Source: Argyresthia goedartella (lineage: Eukaryota > Arthropoda > Insecta > Lepidoptera > Argyresthiidae). From it: a stretch of 64,000 nucleotides of DNA. The first letter of the stretch is position 1; each line of letters starts with the position of its first letter. The notes beneath the pieces were generated by a model, which did not search any database, was not told the DNA's origin, and was given only the letters and a program-made list of their open reading frames with translations. This document shows, piece by piece, positions 37,866 through 49,835 of the stretch. The DNA lies in NCBI GenBank assembly GCA_949825045.1, contig OX463808.1, positions 23,745,674 through 23,809,673 on the forward strand, in the 5' to 3' direction. The position numbers and the translations under genes were made by a program.

Positions 37866-39262
37866 CAATAAATGCATTCTTATTTTGCATTTATGTAGAT
37901 GCCATGTTATGATTTATGATTGTGATGTTTTATTATCGGAACCAGCGGATCTGCTATTATGTTGCTAGAGTTTTGTACTAACATCATATGCGTTTTTGAT
38001 GAATAAGTAACAATCATATAATGTGAAATTAGCAAGTGTTGAATATTTATTTTTCTCTAATTTTTTTGTATAATTTTATCAACTACACTTTTGTTTGTAT
38101 TCTGTTTAGTTTGACCTTGCTCTTTAGGATTCTTGCTTCAGCATTCCAATCATTTGTTTGAATTTCAAATGTTTTTGGGCAATACATTGAGTATTTCTCA
38201 CCTTCTTTCTTCTATTTTCCAACCACATAGGTCACCTTCTGGAATAATTATAAATAATTGTTCCAGATGACATCAATTTCCAGCAATTACATCTTATTCC
38301 TTTTTCTTTTCAACCGACTTGAAAATGGTTCTCAATTCGTCTGTATTTTGTTTTTTGTAGGTACTTACATTTCAGAGGTGGGTCCCATACAAATTTTATT
38401 AAATTGATTTAGCGCTTTTTTGAAAAAATCAACACATACAAAAATATATACACAGATGATGTTGGCTTGTGGTTCCGTGCAGAAAAAGTTTTGATGAGGA
38501 CTTTTCATGACTTCATTCGCACCCCGAGGGGAGGAGGAAATAGTTCTTGAACTTAAAGGCGATTTTTTAAGTTTTGAAATTGGTGAATTATATCAATTAA
38601 AATCTTCGTGAAACCAGCATAGCTACTGTCTGAACTTGGCTGAGTAGAAGTCACAACGCCATGATTGTGTGTCTGTAACCTTTTTTTGTATAATAAAGCA
38701 AAAAGAGTCAAAAATTTAGAAACATTTCGGGTTTACTCGATTTACTTCTATTGAAGTGAATTCAATAATCGCCCCGTAAGCTACTGCGGATGATACCCGG
38801 TTGCATGGTATGGTATGCGGTCACGAATCCGGTCCCATCTTCAAATCCTATAAAACAACCGCTGGTTCCACAGTGTTGTTGACGAATTTGACAGCTGGCG
38901 CTAGATGTCTGCGCCAGCGCCGATCTCTATAACAAGCGAGGATGACAAATAGACGACTCTAATTACCGGCTACTTGAACTCAGCATCTGTCCAGCCGGTC
39001 AGTTTACCACAAAGCTCGTTGTTTTTCGGTAATGTATGTTAGATTTGTACGGAGTAAGTGTTTAGACGGCAGGTGGGGCCTGGACTAAGTGTCGGAATTA
39101 AAAGCGGTTATTTTATAATTATTTTGCGGTTTTATTTTATTACACATAATGGTAAGGCTGCAGCTTGGATCAATTATGAAAATTAGACGATCTTGGAATG
39201 AAGTGTGACAAATAGATCTATCTGTCATTGCTTTGTAATTTATCCTTATCATCTTGGGTTTG
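37866..39262. other. Putative intron sequence
   Basis: A GC-richer patch lies at 38880-38930 with a small stem (CTGGCGC/GCGCCAG). No supported gene. Confidence 0.3.
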
Positions 39263-39365
39263 CTGGAAGAAATCTCTTGTTAGAGATAAGCTTGCCTTTG
39301 TAAATGTATTTTCTATAAGTTTGTAATGTGTATTTCATGTGCAATAAAATATACGAAAAAATACA
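39263..39365 (+). mobile_element. LINE 3' tail, heavily 5'-truncated
   Basis: GCTGGAAGAAATCTCTTGTT, AGAGATAAGCTTGCCTTTG and CATGTGCAATAAAATATACG. The GCTGGAAGAAAT phrase also occurs in the longer fragment at 41640, linking this tail family to a coding remnant. Confidence 0.65.
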
Positions 39366-41639
39366 TGATAAAAACTTATGGATAATCGTGACAGAGATAC
39401 GACTGCTATTACATAATGAATGATACATTTATAAATCACGCACTACTCAACAGACTCTGCAAAGCTGTCCTTTCTCCAGATATATTTTTGGAACAATACT
39501 ATCCAGCTCACCCACACCGCCCATACATCATACATTTCGACATACCACCATACCTAGCCGTTGGAGCTGTCCTACAAGTCAGATGTGAGTTAATAAATGG
39601 CTGGTGTATCGTTTAGTTCTGCGCTTTCCTATGTTGCAACACGCTTTTGATTTGCGGTTTGCCTATAAAGATTTTTGTGATACGTTTTGATTTACCATTG
39701 AATTCTATTCCGTTGAATTGACTGAGGAAAGACGCGAGGGCTGATTTCAGAACGCCGGAATATTTTCCATCTCCAAACCGTATGATACAATAAAATCTTT
39801 GCTCACCTGTGGTTCCTGCGTTACAGCGCCTAGAAACACATATTTGACAGGCCCGTACGTTGCAAACATGTCATGTTTTTCTACTTCTCGTTTGCGGTTG
39901 ACCATCATTTTTAAAGACAAAAATTCAGTTTTATTTACTTTTAAATCTGTATGAAATGAGCTTGGCACACGATTTCCATCGAGCACGAGCATCCTACTGA
40001 ATGAAAACAGAGACTGGCATAGACAGGAATATAAAAATATTCCTGTCTATGCCAGTCATTATTCTAGAAATTCCTCAGTTGTATATTTTCTCACTTTTGG
40101 TGTAATGTTTTGTTAGAACTTGACAAACATCTTTATCAGTTACATCCATTGCATGAATAGCGAATATAACCGTTTGATTCCTGTTAAATTTGACATCAAT
40201 ATTGTATTTCGTAAAGTATACCCATTCAATCTTTTATGCCTTCAGGTTTTGTTTGTTCCCGTACCATCTGCCTCACCTGCGCTGGGCGGCGGCTGTGCGT
40301 TGTATACCTCCATCGCTCTGACACATGTCCTTCCAAGCGTTAAAACAAGAAGGAAATAATTAAAGAGTTGAGCAAAAAACGCTTAAAACACGGGGTGTGC
40401 GCGGGCGCACGTGCTGCTACCAGGTGCTCAGGAAACGAGATTTTTTCAACAATCTCGTCTCGCAATCTGGTGCTCTCTTTTTTAACATCAAAGCTTTGCT
40501 CTGAGGTTTCGAGGAATCATTATTGTGATTATGAATATTGTGAAGCGACGAGCATAGTTTTGTAATGGGGTAAATAGAACATGTGCTCATTGCTTTTTTG
40601 GATGTTGAGAACAGCTGTGTTTTCTATATGTTAATGTCGTTTCGTTAATATGCGTAACACTTGTCTCTATTCTAACAATGTATAATGTATTGAAGAAACT
40701 AGGTTACACAAGCTTTATCTAAATGAGCATTCAATCCCAATGAATCTCATCTTGCATTTACATATGCAACGTTGGTTTTGTAGTAGTCAGATTAGTGTAG
40801 TAGTCTAACCTTGATTACATTAGTATCGTTTTCTCTTTTCGTCATGTCTTTTCATTGTTGGAATTCTCATAAATGATTTTAAAACAGCATTACATACGTA
40901 ATGTTGTGGCAGGTCCCGTCACAACGCTTTAAAATCTGATGTCATGTTAGACAGACGGCTCTATTTAAAGATATTTTATTACACCATCCTTCAGACAACT
41001 GAAACAACACACACTTCTAGTGGGCTTATTTTTCTGTTGAGGTATATTCCTTCGTATGCTGCGGTCGTTTTCGTGGAATCCTCGAACGGATCAAGCTTAA
41101 ATTATTTGAATGATTTTATAGGTTTGGTGCATGAAATGGGCCTTTGATGGATTTCATGGAACTTTTCAAAGGGTACACTTAATTATTTCTCAGTTTTATT
41201 TACAGCTCTTCCACTCTTTTAAGTGTTTTAGTTGCCTTAAAACGCCCTAAGGAAACCCAAGGATACAAAGGAAACTCGAAAGTTCTAAAATAAATATAAA
41301 CAGTTCATAGAACATCATTCAAAACCCCTCCGCATCAGCATCGTCTACCTAAATACCTGACGCTGTTCATTGGCACATGCATATTTCTTGCTGCAATTCT
41401 TAAACAAGTCCTCTATACTTATCGACGAAATGTCAACAGTCTCGTCCGACACGAGGCGGGGTGTAGTAGGTGTAGTGTGTGTGTCTGCTGGCGTGCGATC
41501 GCGCATGCGAGGTGAGAGTTGGGGGTGTGAGCAGACTACTAACTAGAATGCTCTAAACACTGTGATTTGGATAAGGAACTGTTTGAGGGTCCATGAACTA
41601 TATGGGCTATAAATTGAGTTGTTGAATGAATTTGATGCC
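39366..41639. other. Putative intron sequence with one hairpin
   Basis: Apart from the hairpin at 40012-40057, short GC-richer patches occur near 40260-40320 and 41450-41520. Neither has a convincing exon structure. Confidence 0.35.
40012..40057. repeat. Perfect hairpin, 21-bp arms, 4-nt loop
   Basis: The left arm 40012-40032 starts GACTGGCATAGACAGG and the right arm 40037-40057 ends CCTGTCTATGCCAGTC. They are exact reverse complements around AAAA. Confidence 0.95.
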
Positions 41640-42165
41640 TACTTTGTTCTTTATTGCACAAAAACAGAAGATACATATGCATTAAAATGGAAACGACGTG
41701 TACTTAGGCGAGTTTATATCCAAAAAGATATTTCTTCCAGCAAACCTAGGATGTTACGAATACATTAAAGAACAGGTAGACCTATATGCACGACATGACA
41801 TAATTAAAATAATAAACTACTTACCGATATGTACATAAATAAATAATATCGAAGAGAAAGATAGTGTTATTTAAAGCGACTTTAAAAATATTAAGTGACG
41901 GGCTGTCACTGATGCCGCTAGGGAGTTTGTTCCAAAGCCTGATATGATAACTCGTTTGAACCCATGTTCATATACATATAACTCAAAAACTTGACCATGG
42001 GGAGTTTCGCAGTTGTAATCTATCCGCGCTCGCTCCCATTCCTCTTGTTTGTCATACTCCTCCTTCCTTACCTCCTTACTCCGTAATTGAGCTAATCGAG
42101 CAAAGAAATAAGTATAATCATTATGTGTAGGTAACAAAACGCGATTCGTAGTATCTCAGTTGCAA
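41640..42165 (-). mobile_element. LINE 3' fragment with C-terminal coding remnant
   Basis: On the minus strand a decayed frame ends LWNKLPSGISDSPSLNIFK, and its stop codon is at 41821-41823. This is the typical C-terminus of CR1/Jockey-group reverse transcriptase proteins (WN-LP pattern). A 3' UTR follows with GCTGGAAGAAATATCTTTTT and ends TGTGCAATAAAGAACA near 41645. Upstream (to about 42165) the frame is disrupted. It provides the coding context for the short tails at 21304, 37755 and 39263. Confidence 0.65.
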
Positions 42166-44339
42166 TACTACTATTATTTCTGCATATTTTCAATACCTTA
42201 CGCTAAGCCTAACAATGGTACTGAAACTACATGGGTCTCTGCCATTCTTCTTTATAAAAGCCTACCCAGAACCTCTCCTTACATCACGAGGTTAAACCTT
42301 TCTAAACTGATTTCATTCAAACGAATGCAGCCATCAGAGCGCTTCAAAACCATGTCAACTGCTAGGCACGGGACAGGCAGGACGCCACTAAATTGAGTGA
42401 ATGAGGTGTGACGCCGCTCCAGCAGGAAATTAAGAAACGGGAGGCGCACGCGCACACTGATCTCTGCGGACCACAGAAGTGGCCTACAGAAATAGTAACG
42501 TCGCTGATAGATGGAGTTAATTTATATTAATTTGTGCATCCGCTTTGTTTAATGTTGTATAAATAACACATTTGTTTCGTTGCCGGATTTTTGGTGTTTC
42601 CTTGTCGCAGATCCTAATATGCGCGACAAACAATGACATGGTCAGTTTTTTTTGTCTGAAAACGGAAAATACTAATTTGTTAACACTCGAATGTCATGCA
42701 CAATGTCCACCGTTTTTTTTGCGTCATGTTATGATATGACACTGCATGTTCATTGACAAACGCTAACCACTATTGCATTGGGCATTTGTGTTGGATGTAC
42801 ATGATTTGTTAGCACTGCATTAATTTTACATTCACGATTCAATAAACCTGCCTAACGAATGTCAATTGCTATTTTGTTCACACGTAGGCGCTGCATCTTT
42901 TCTTCAACTTTAGGGTCCTAACAAGTAGAGTCATTAGTTATGTTAGGTACCTTTGTTTGATGTTTTAATAAGTCAAAGTGTTACTAAAACTTTGCTAGTA
43001 AATAAGATATATGATATGCCACGATGTTCGGTATTTTATGGTTATAGTTTTAGACTGACCTTTACCACAATGTCATGTCATTTCTTTGTGACGCAAAAGG
43101 ACTATTGAACAACTAGCCATACATAAGCACAATTGCTGTGACTCTATGGGGAAAGACGTGATGGTGTATTTTGTTTTGTTTATTTTTTCTCTCTCTGGGG
43201 GTTATTGACAAGCTCTGTCGTTGACTCACGATGGAGACCGCAGGCGCATGGTACAGTAGTTGGCCAATTAGATCCAGTAGAGGTGATCCGTCATGGCACG
43301 GAAGTGACCCATACATCTCCGAGTTAAACTAACGCTCTAAATTGTTTCTAACTTGAGCTCAATCAGAGCTTAGTGTTGCTCGGTGTGAACTCTGAACCCA
43401 ACATTATTGAGTTAACTTATTAGCTCCGGGTTAGCTGCTTGATGCAAGTCGGCCTTCACAGAATTCCTTCGTCGCCTTACCTTCTACTCCTGTCAATAAG
43501 TCGGAAATGTATACTTTCTTACGGTTACTAATAAACTGTTCTTTTATTTTAAGTTAATTGGGTGGTAGCTTCGAAAAAAAGTATGATACTTTATGTGGTA
43601 GTAAATAATAGGCGTAAAATTGATGTAAGTAACCGGCCCAACGGATTTGTTAATACTAAGTGCATGTATAACAGCTTCAATCTGACGTGCTGAACCAACT
43701 GCTATTAATTTAAAATTACTGAGAAAGTCATACATAATGCTGCGGAAAAAATATGAAACTGACCTAAAACACTTTAATTGGAAATGGGTTTGTAATCAAT
43801 CACCTTTCTCCAAGCAGTCCACTCCACACCCTCACTCACAACCATCTCTACATTCCGGCACGCAGCATTACCAAATTCGGTTGCGTAAGCGCACAGGAGC
43901 TCTGCAATGCGCATCCGACGCGCTCGGTGGCTGACCCGGGCCGAACTGATCTGGGGGACTTCTCTGGCAGTTTGCGAAACAAACATAGCGTCACCACTTT
44001 TCCCATACGAGGTGGCAGAGACAGTTGCGCCCACATTTTAGCCAGAGCTTGTTTTCTGTTCTGGCACTCTTGAATCGTTTATTTTACATGCTCACCATAG
44101 AGTTCAAAGTAATAAAAGCATTGCTTTCTGGTGAAGGCTTTCATAATACTTGGTATAATTGGAGAATAATATCCCGAAATAACCGCATGCTGGTGATTGC
44201 TAAAATTGCGCATCAACCGTATCTCGTCCAAGTTTTTTATCTGCGAGATGAACGTATGAAAGTATTGTCTGTGGATTATTTTGACATTGATTTTCTATAT
44301 ATGTTGACATCTCAGATTTGAATCCCTACCTTGACATTA
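42166..44339. other. Putative intron sequence
   Basis: GC-richer patches lie at 42390-42480 and 43800-44030. The latter is open in two minus-strand frames but matches nothing I recognise. No feature is defended here. Confidence 0.3.
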
Positions 44340-44577
44340 TCTGACATAACGTGACATTATCTGACAATATTGAATTCAATTTAAATTTGCTTTTATTTTG
44401 TATATTGTTGTTTAAATTGTATTGTGCTTTATTTAAAATGGAACCTGATAATTTGTATGTAAATATGCATTAGCCTTTACCTCTATTTGTTTTTTGTATA
44501 GCGCATTGGTCATTCGCCTGTAATGCTGTACATCATACCTATGTAATAAATAAATAATAAATAAAATAAATAAATCA
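44340..44577 (+). mobile_element. Possible retroelement 3' tail ending in an AATAAAT run
   Basis: The segment ends GTAATAAATAAATAATAAAT followed by further A/T repeats after a non-coding body. The pattern fits a LINE or SINE tail, but no diagnostic coding part remains. Confidence 0.3.
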
Positions 44578-46219
44578 GCTATAGGCAAGCGATATGTTAC
44601 GTTGATTGGCAATTATTGTTAAAATCATCTAGTAAGCAACAGTACGTGTAATACCTGTCGGTGAATGAGGGTTGGCGTCTGGTCGCCTGCCTATGCGGTT
44701 ACGGTTCATGGCTACAGTTGAAGTGCTTCTGGCTGTTCCTTTGATTTTTGCTACAAACTGCAAAGTAGGACAATGAAACATAATTACCGATCTAAATTGC
44801 GTTATCGTGATGGTGGTGTGACATCTTGATGCATCCAGCAAAGACCACAATGGAATATAACATACCTTGTTTTCATAACATGGTGTGCACGTTTCTCAGT
44901 TTTATCAATCAGTTTATCGCGTGCGTTGTTATAACAACCAGTTCGTTAGCGCCTTTCTAGATTGTAATAAATTACAACACCACATAACAATAACTAACCA
45001 AATCAATGTAACTATGAATGGAACACTAAATCAGTGCGATAAGGAATAGAAATAAGGTCGCACGCTTTAAATACATCTGGGTATGCAGACGCACCACCAT
45101 TGTGGGCGCAAGTTAAGTTCTAACCAAAAACCTATTTTTCTGCATATAATTTCAGTGTTGTGGACGTATTGGGGCAGTAATCCAAGTCTATCAACAAAGT
45201 CACTTTTGGTTGAAACTGAATTTATCATCATTATGACATTAACAGTATGCGGAATCCGTATGCATGAACTGTAGTTGGATACACAGCTCATATGCAATGC
45301 TTTTTTACATTACAACTAATCAGTATCCCACAAGGCGCCAGGAAATTCGACAGCATCATCATTAGCAGAGTTTTTGTGGTGGCAGCTCTAGAACAGACTG
45401 GACCACCGTTCTGGTCGGGTGCTCTCAGCGACATTCCTGGGCCGCGTCCGGAGATGACTTTTTGCGTTTCCTTTCTTTTCTCGTGTAGCGTCCAGATTTG
45501 TCGCGATGCTTGTTGAGTCGACAATAAGAAGTCTTTAGAGAATGCTGTTAAGAAATTTTGTTCATTTTTGCAGCGGTTGCATCATTGAGATTTTTTATGA
45601 GGCTAAATACTCTTATTAAGTTGTCTGCGTGAGACAAGGTCTAGGGATGTTCTCATATATTTTTTACTCAAATGTGATAGATATTGGAGAAGTAAAACAA
45701 CAAAACAACTAATATTTACTTATTGTGTTCTACCCGGATAGCTCAACGTCTCCGTAACATCTACACAATTTACGGTTTACTAGTCTGTGATGCTACAACA
45801 CTCACTTTTACCGAGAAGGTGCTTTCTTCGGTGATTCAATCCAATCGTGACGGGCTTTCTTTTCTTCATTGATCTTGAAGATGACATTTCTCATCACGAC
45901 TACTGTGAAGCGACACACATCATTTAGAAGAATGTTGTGCCTGATTGGATCAAACGGGATTTACTTTTTATAGGGCATTTGAAATTATCAGTTCACCGCA
46001 AATCACGCTTACGCCGACAAGTATTCTCAAAATGTCAAACCTAATGCTAACGGGCCCATAACTTCATATAAAAAATCCATCAACATACTACGACCGCTGA
46101 TCATATAAAATATTGCTTCCTGCTGCGGCTATTGTCGCTGTTTACATCCCGAAACATTTAAATGAGTCCAATGAATGAAGTCTATCAATGCGTTGCACAA
46201 TGAGGCTTCGACACGGCAG
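44578..46219. other. Putative intron sequence
   Basis: No supported feature. A moderately GC-rich stretch at 45330-45500 has no recognised family. Confidence 0.3.
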
Positions 46220-46394
46220 GTGGGTAGTGTATCGGCTTACCGCTTACCCTTTGTGCGCACCCCCGGGCTGAGTGCTTCCGTCAGTCAGCGGAGCCCTATC
46301 GTGCCATTCAGTCCTCCCCGGGTGCGCACGCGTCATGGATGTGCCCACTTTGAGTCCGCGCATGCGCCTAGCGCTGCATCCGCAGAATATTCAT
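46220..46394 (+). promoter_or_regulatory. Candidate alternative promoter and first coding exon of the tandem-RA gene
   Basis: A CpG-rich island contains an initiator-like TCAGTCAGCGG at about 46282 and a strong donor CAT|GTGAGT (exon end 46394). An ATG at 46335 in the context GTCATGG opens exactly 20 codons (MDVPTLSPRMRLALHPQNIH) to that donor, ending in phase 0. The next exon (46841) starts in phase 0, so splicing would give a 261-residue isoform lacking the 45-residue N-terminus from the 23-kb exon. A second open frame through the island also exists, but it ends in the wrong phase. This is inference from composition and phase; no transcript evidence is available. Confidence 0.35.
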
Positions 46395-46840
46395 GTGAGT
46401 GAAAACTCCTCATAGGATTTATGATAAAAAAATTGGTGTATTTGAAAAGAAATGAGTTTTTTGTGTGTTACTCCTGTGTTGTGTTAGGATCTATCTTAGG
46501 ATGGTTTTCTTAGGGAGTTTTGGTATTGTTTTCTTAGGTTGAGTGGTGTCGATCGAGGTATATTTTTGGATGAAGATTTTACAGGCGGCGTTTTTTAAAC
46601 TTCTACGGGCATACGTTTTTGTGGATGTTCACTACAACTACCCACATTCTTAACATTCTTGTAATGTTTGACTTTGACTTCATTATGGGAACAAATTTTT
46701 GTAGCAATTGGGATCACCTAACATTAGTGAACCCCCTGACCTTTACCTCCCCTCCCAAACGTCATCCCTCGAAGCAAGGCACTACCCACTACCCCCAACA
46801 ATTAAAACCACAGACTAAACCCCCCCATCTCCGCCCACAG

Positions 46841-47097
46841 ACCACAATCAAAGTATTCGCGCAACGCCTCCGTCCAGACATCGAGTACAAGACTCTCTCC
46901 GTGACCTGGGGGACCAGTGCCAGAGAAGTGGTGGGCACACTCCTGGGCAAGTTCAGGATGAGGCACCGCGACCCCCGGCTGTTCTACCTGAGCATGGAAG
47001 TGAGGGTCAGGGCGGCTGGTCTGAGAACGACCCTGGTGCTGGACGATGATGCAAGGCCAGCCGCGTTGCAGGCGTGCCATCCGAAAGGATACTCCAA
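46841..47097 (+). CDS. Tandem-RA protein, exon encoding the first Ras-association domain
   Basis: The acceptor is a long pyrimidine tract ending CCGCCCACAG|ACC; the donor is TCCAA|GTAAGT. The 257-bp exon starts in phase 0 and ends two bases into a codon. It encodes 85 residues: a beta-strand start TTIKVFAQRLRPDIEYKTL, then TSAREVVGTLLGKF (helix typical of RA folds) and YLSMEVRV...TTLVLDDDARP. This ubiquitin-like RA fold binds GTP-loaded Ras or Rap. The arrangement with a second RA domain in the next exons resembles Drosophila Rau, an adaptor that reinforces receptor tyrosine kinase/Ras signalling; afadin is the other familiar tandem-RA protein but is far larger. This exon lies outside the 9.7-kb duplication and is therefore single-copy in the window. 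Confidence 0.85.
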
Positions 47098-47974
47098 GTA
47101 AGTAACTCTTTGGTTCTTATTACGTTGTAATTTTGACCGTTTTTTGATAGAATTTGCGTAAGTCTCGTAGGTATTTGAAAGCAAAAGCAAATTGTATCAC
47201 ATTGTTATCAGAAATGACCCTTGTCACATTTACTTTTGATTGAATATCCAATCGCTGTCGCTTTCAATCATATTAAAATGAATTTATCGGTTTAACCGAA
47301 TTAGATAATTTAAACAGGGCATTGGAAACACTGGAGCTCCCTTAGACGATAAAATAACAAATTAATATCATTAGATTTATATCAATTCCTAAAAGCATAC
47401 TTATATTTTGCTTTACTATGTGCTTTACGTCTTATAAAAACTTCATAACAGCATTAAGTTTCGTCTGGTCAAACGTAAATTCATTAATTCGCTTAAGGTG
47501 ATACGAAAAAAAAATGTTTTTTTTTCGAATCCATTTACTCCGGTGATCTGTGCTCCAGCATGAAGTCATCTACACATTTAATTAATTTGGTTAATTTTTG
47601 GGTTAACGTTTATTGAGTATTTGATTAAGATTCTCACTAAAGGAAAACGCGATTTGATGAAATTTTCTCGATAGAATTTAATTACGAAAATACCTCTAAA
47701 TTGTTTTATTTTTTCCTGTAATTCTGAAATCCTAACTAATTTCATTGTGGAATTGCGTTCAAAATGTAGATATTATGTATTCGTAAACTCTCCTTATAAA
47801 ACTTTTCACGAAATAGCGTAGTTTATTTAAAAAAAAAACTGGTTTAGCGCTACGTTCTGACATTTTTCCCGATTCCGTCCCTCTCACACTGCTGGTTTCC
47901 GCCTGAAGTAACGGGGACCTTTGCACGGACGAGGTATCGCCTTTACCCATTCATCACTAACAGATGAAATTGCC
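47098..47974. other. Intron between the first RA exon and the duplicated block
   Basis: AT-rich sequence with no repeat or hairpin noted. The duplicated block starts at about 47975. Confidence 0.7.
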
Positions 47975-48165
47975 TGAAAAACCCCAAAAAGTTAACCCGT
48001 CAAAACACACCCATAACTCGCGTTCCACCAGCGACCACCGACCGAGCCCACGAGAATAGACTCCATTCTCCATTCGAAGCCAAAACGCCACTTTACTAGA
48101 AAAACTGTCGCTCGCTACTCCTTCCGGTGGGCTATTCTCGGCCTAAACAAACTGGACGACTAATG

Positions 48166-48530
48166 GGGTGTTTACATGGGTGACCAAAACCGGTCGATTT
48201 TCGCCGCGGCTATAGTCACCGTGGAAATGGCAATTCAGGTGGGCTGCAGGAGTTAAAAACCCCAAAGTAGACCAGCAGTTGACTTTCGCCGTGCGGCGGC
48301 CGGCCGCATGCGGCTGGTGACTAAAATCGACCGTGAAAAGGGTCAGTCACAGGCGGTTTATTACTTGAGTAGTTTGGTTGTCGCTGCGCTCGCTCGCGAC
48401 ATATTGAATAAAAGTGACCACGTCACCTGCGATTTTTATTGACCGGTGTAAATTAGGTGGCTATTCGGTTTTGCTGGTCGATGCGACTGGTGACTTCCCG
48501 CGCGGCGGAAATCGACCAGTGTAAATACCC
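48166..48530. mobile_element. MITE with GGGTRTTTACA termini (copy A)
   Basis: Left end GGGTGTTTACATGGGTGACC; right end, complemented, GGGTATTTACACTGGTCGAT. GC-rich subterminal blocks also mirror each other (CGATTTTCGCCGCGG and, complemented, CGATTTCCGCCGCGCGG). The right flank is TA; on the left the expected TA is mutated to TG, as shown by copy B. Non-coding. Confidence 0.8.
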
Positions 48531-49408
48531 TACAAGATAAAAAGACACCTGCCGACAGAGCGATACTCTGCATTAAGAGGTTCTGGTCAATAGAAAATCG
48601 GAGTTGCAGTAATGTGGGAGAAGAATTTTCGTTGTTTATTAGTCGTAAATGACTATTTTGGTAACTCAAGTAGATTCCACTAGCTAGATAAATAAGTAGG
48701 TACATATTGCCAAGGTGATAGGTATATTTAGGAATAAAGGACTATGATATGATTTAGAAGCCTCAATTTTCCGAGACTACTCTCCAACGACTTGTCAATT
48801 AAAAAACCAAGGGGTGTTTGTGATTTCTGCGTTGTCTTCATAATGTACATTCGGATCCCCCAGTGATCCTCTCGCTGGCTCGTAGTGGATTTACGGAATT
48901 TTGATAGGCGGTCGTAAACCTACACAAACTTTATTGACCGTGTGCGTCATATTCCCGCCTGCTGACAGCTTGAGATGTTTGTGGAGCGCACAGCGGGATA
49001 TATCGGGGCCCGGCGCTAGTGGAGGGTTCACTTAGGATGTTTTATTGGATATAAATAGGGTCATTGATTGTGTCCGCTTTTATTTCATAGTGTTCTTGTG
49101 TTGCTTCGTAGCTGCGGCGATGGGCCTGCTCCCTGTTGCGCAAAATGGACTATCGAATAATGGCTAGCGCAATTGTGCTTCTGCCACTTCGTATGGGAAA
49201 AAGCGTTTATCATTGCCCAAAACTAAAAATCTTCGTGTATTTGAGTCTTGTTTATTTCGTAGTATCCCAGTACCCTTAACCTTCTATGAAGATAATGTTG
49301 AGGAAGCGAGTGGTAATATGCCAAGATAGGAACAAGTTCTTTAATTTCTGTGAACCTTCTACCACTCTTTGAAGATTTTTAATGGGAAATATTGAACTGC
49401 ACATCAAT

Positions 49409-49591
49409 AATACTGATTTGTACAGCAAATATACTGATTTTCATAGAAAATATCAGGGCAAAATACTGCGGTAGCTTAGGTAAAGGGTAAAGGGGGTGAG
49501 CGAAGCTTGAACATGTAAGAACAACAAAAATACTGAAGTAAAACATAAAAAGTATTTTTGCTAATCCTTTTTTGTTGTGAAAATCAGTATT
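49409..49591. mobile_element. 'ATACTGATTTTC'-type shared-core element (copy A)
   Basis: It begins AATACTGATTT, repeats the motif once more before the core (ATATACTGATTTTCATAG), and ends GAAAATCAGTATT as the inverted terminus. The core reads AATATCAGGGCAAAATACTG, GGTAGCTTAGGTAAAGGG, GGGGGTGAGCGAAGC and GAACATGTAAGAACAAC, as in the TGATCACCAAA-type elements, while the ends are unrelated to theirs. It lies just upstream of exon 49658. Confidence 0.7.
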
Positions 49592-49657
49592 TTGGCTGCG
49601 CGGTTAAATGTATATTCGCCAAAATCAATGACTAACTGTTTCCATTTTAACTTGCAG

Positions 49658-49835
49658 GTTCTCCCTGCAGATGCGTCGCGGCGGACTAGTCAAGATCTAC
49701 GACTCGGCCCTCATGTCGTCTTCTCAGTACAAGTCTCTCCTCATCAGCGACCGAACCACCGCTGACGAGCTGCTGGGCATACTCCTCAACTGCTATGACT
49801 CCAGGGAGGGGGTCGAGCGGTTCTCTCTGTATGAG
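49658..49835 (+). CDS. Tandem-RA protein, exon encoding the first half of the second RA domain
   Basis: The acceptor TTTTAACTTGCAG|GTTC restores the frame: AA from the previous exon plus G gives Lys. The donor is TATGAG|GTAAAT. The 178-bp exon ends in phase 0 and encodes FSLQMRRGGLVKIYDSALM, QYKSLLISDRTTADELLGIL and a stretch ending RFSLYE, residues 132-190 of the long model. The order basic strand, LLISDRTTADELLGILL helix, then SLYE is a standard RA-domain signature. The SLYEV motif is completed by the Val at the start of the next exon. An identical exon exists at 59394-59571. Confidence 0.88.

Noticed and set aside
43774..44036. Two overlapping minus-strand open frames in a GC-richer patch
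   Set aside because: Two frames open at once suggests composition rather than coding; no family recognised.
46619..46840. Open frame upstream of the first RA exon
   Set aside because: It is continuous with the exon by chance. A strong pyrimidine tract and AG at 46839-46840 mark the real exon start, and the translated sequence before it is low-complexity and not RA-like.
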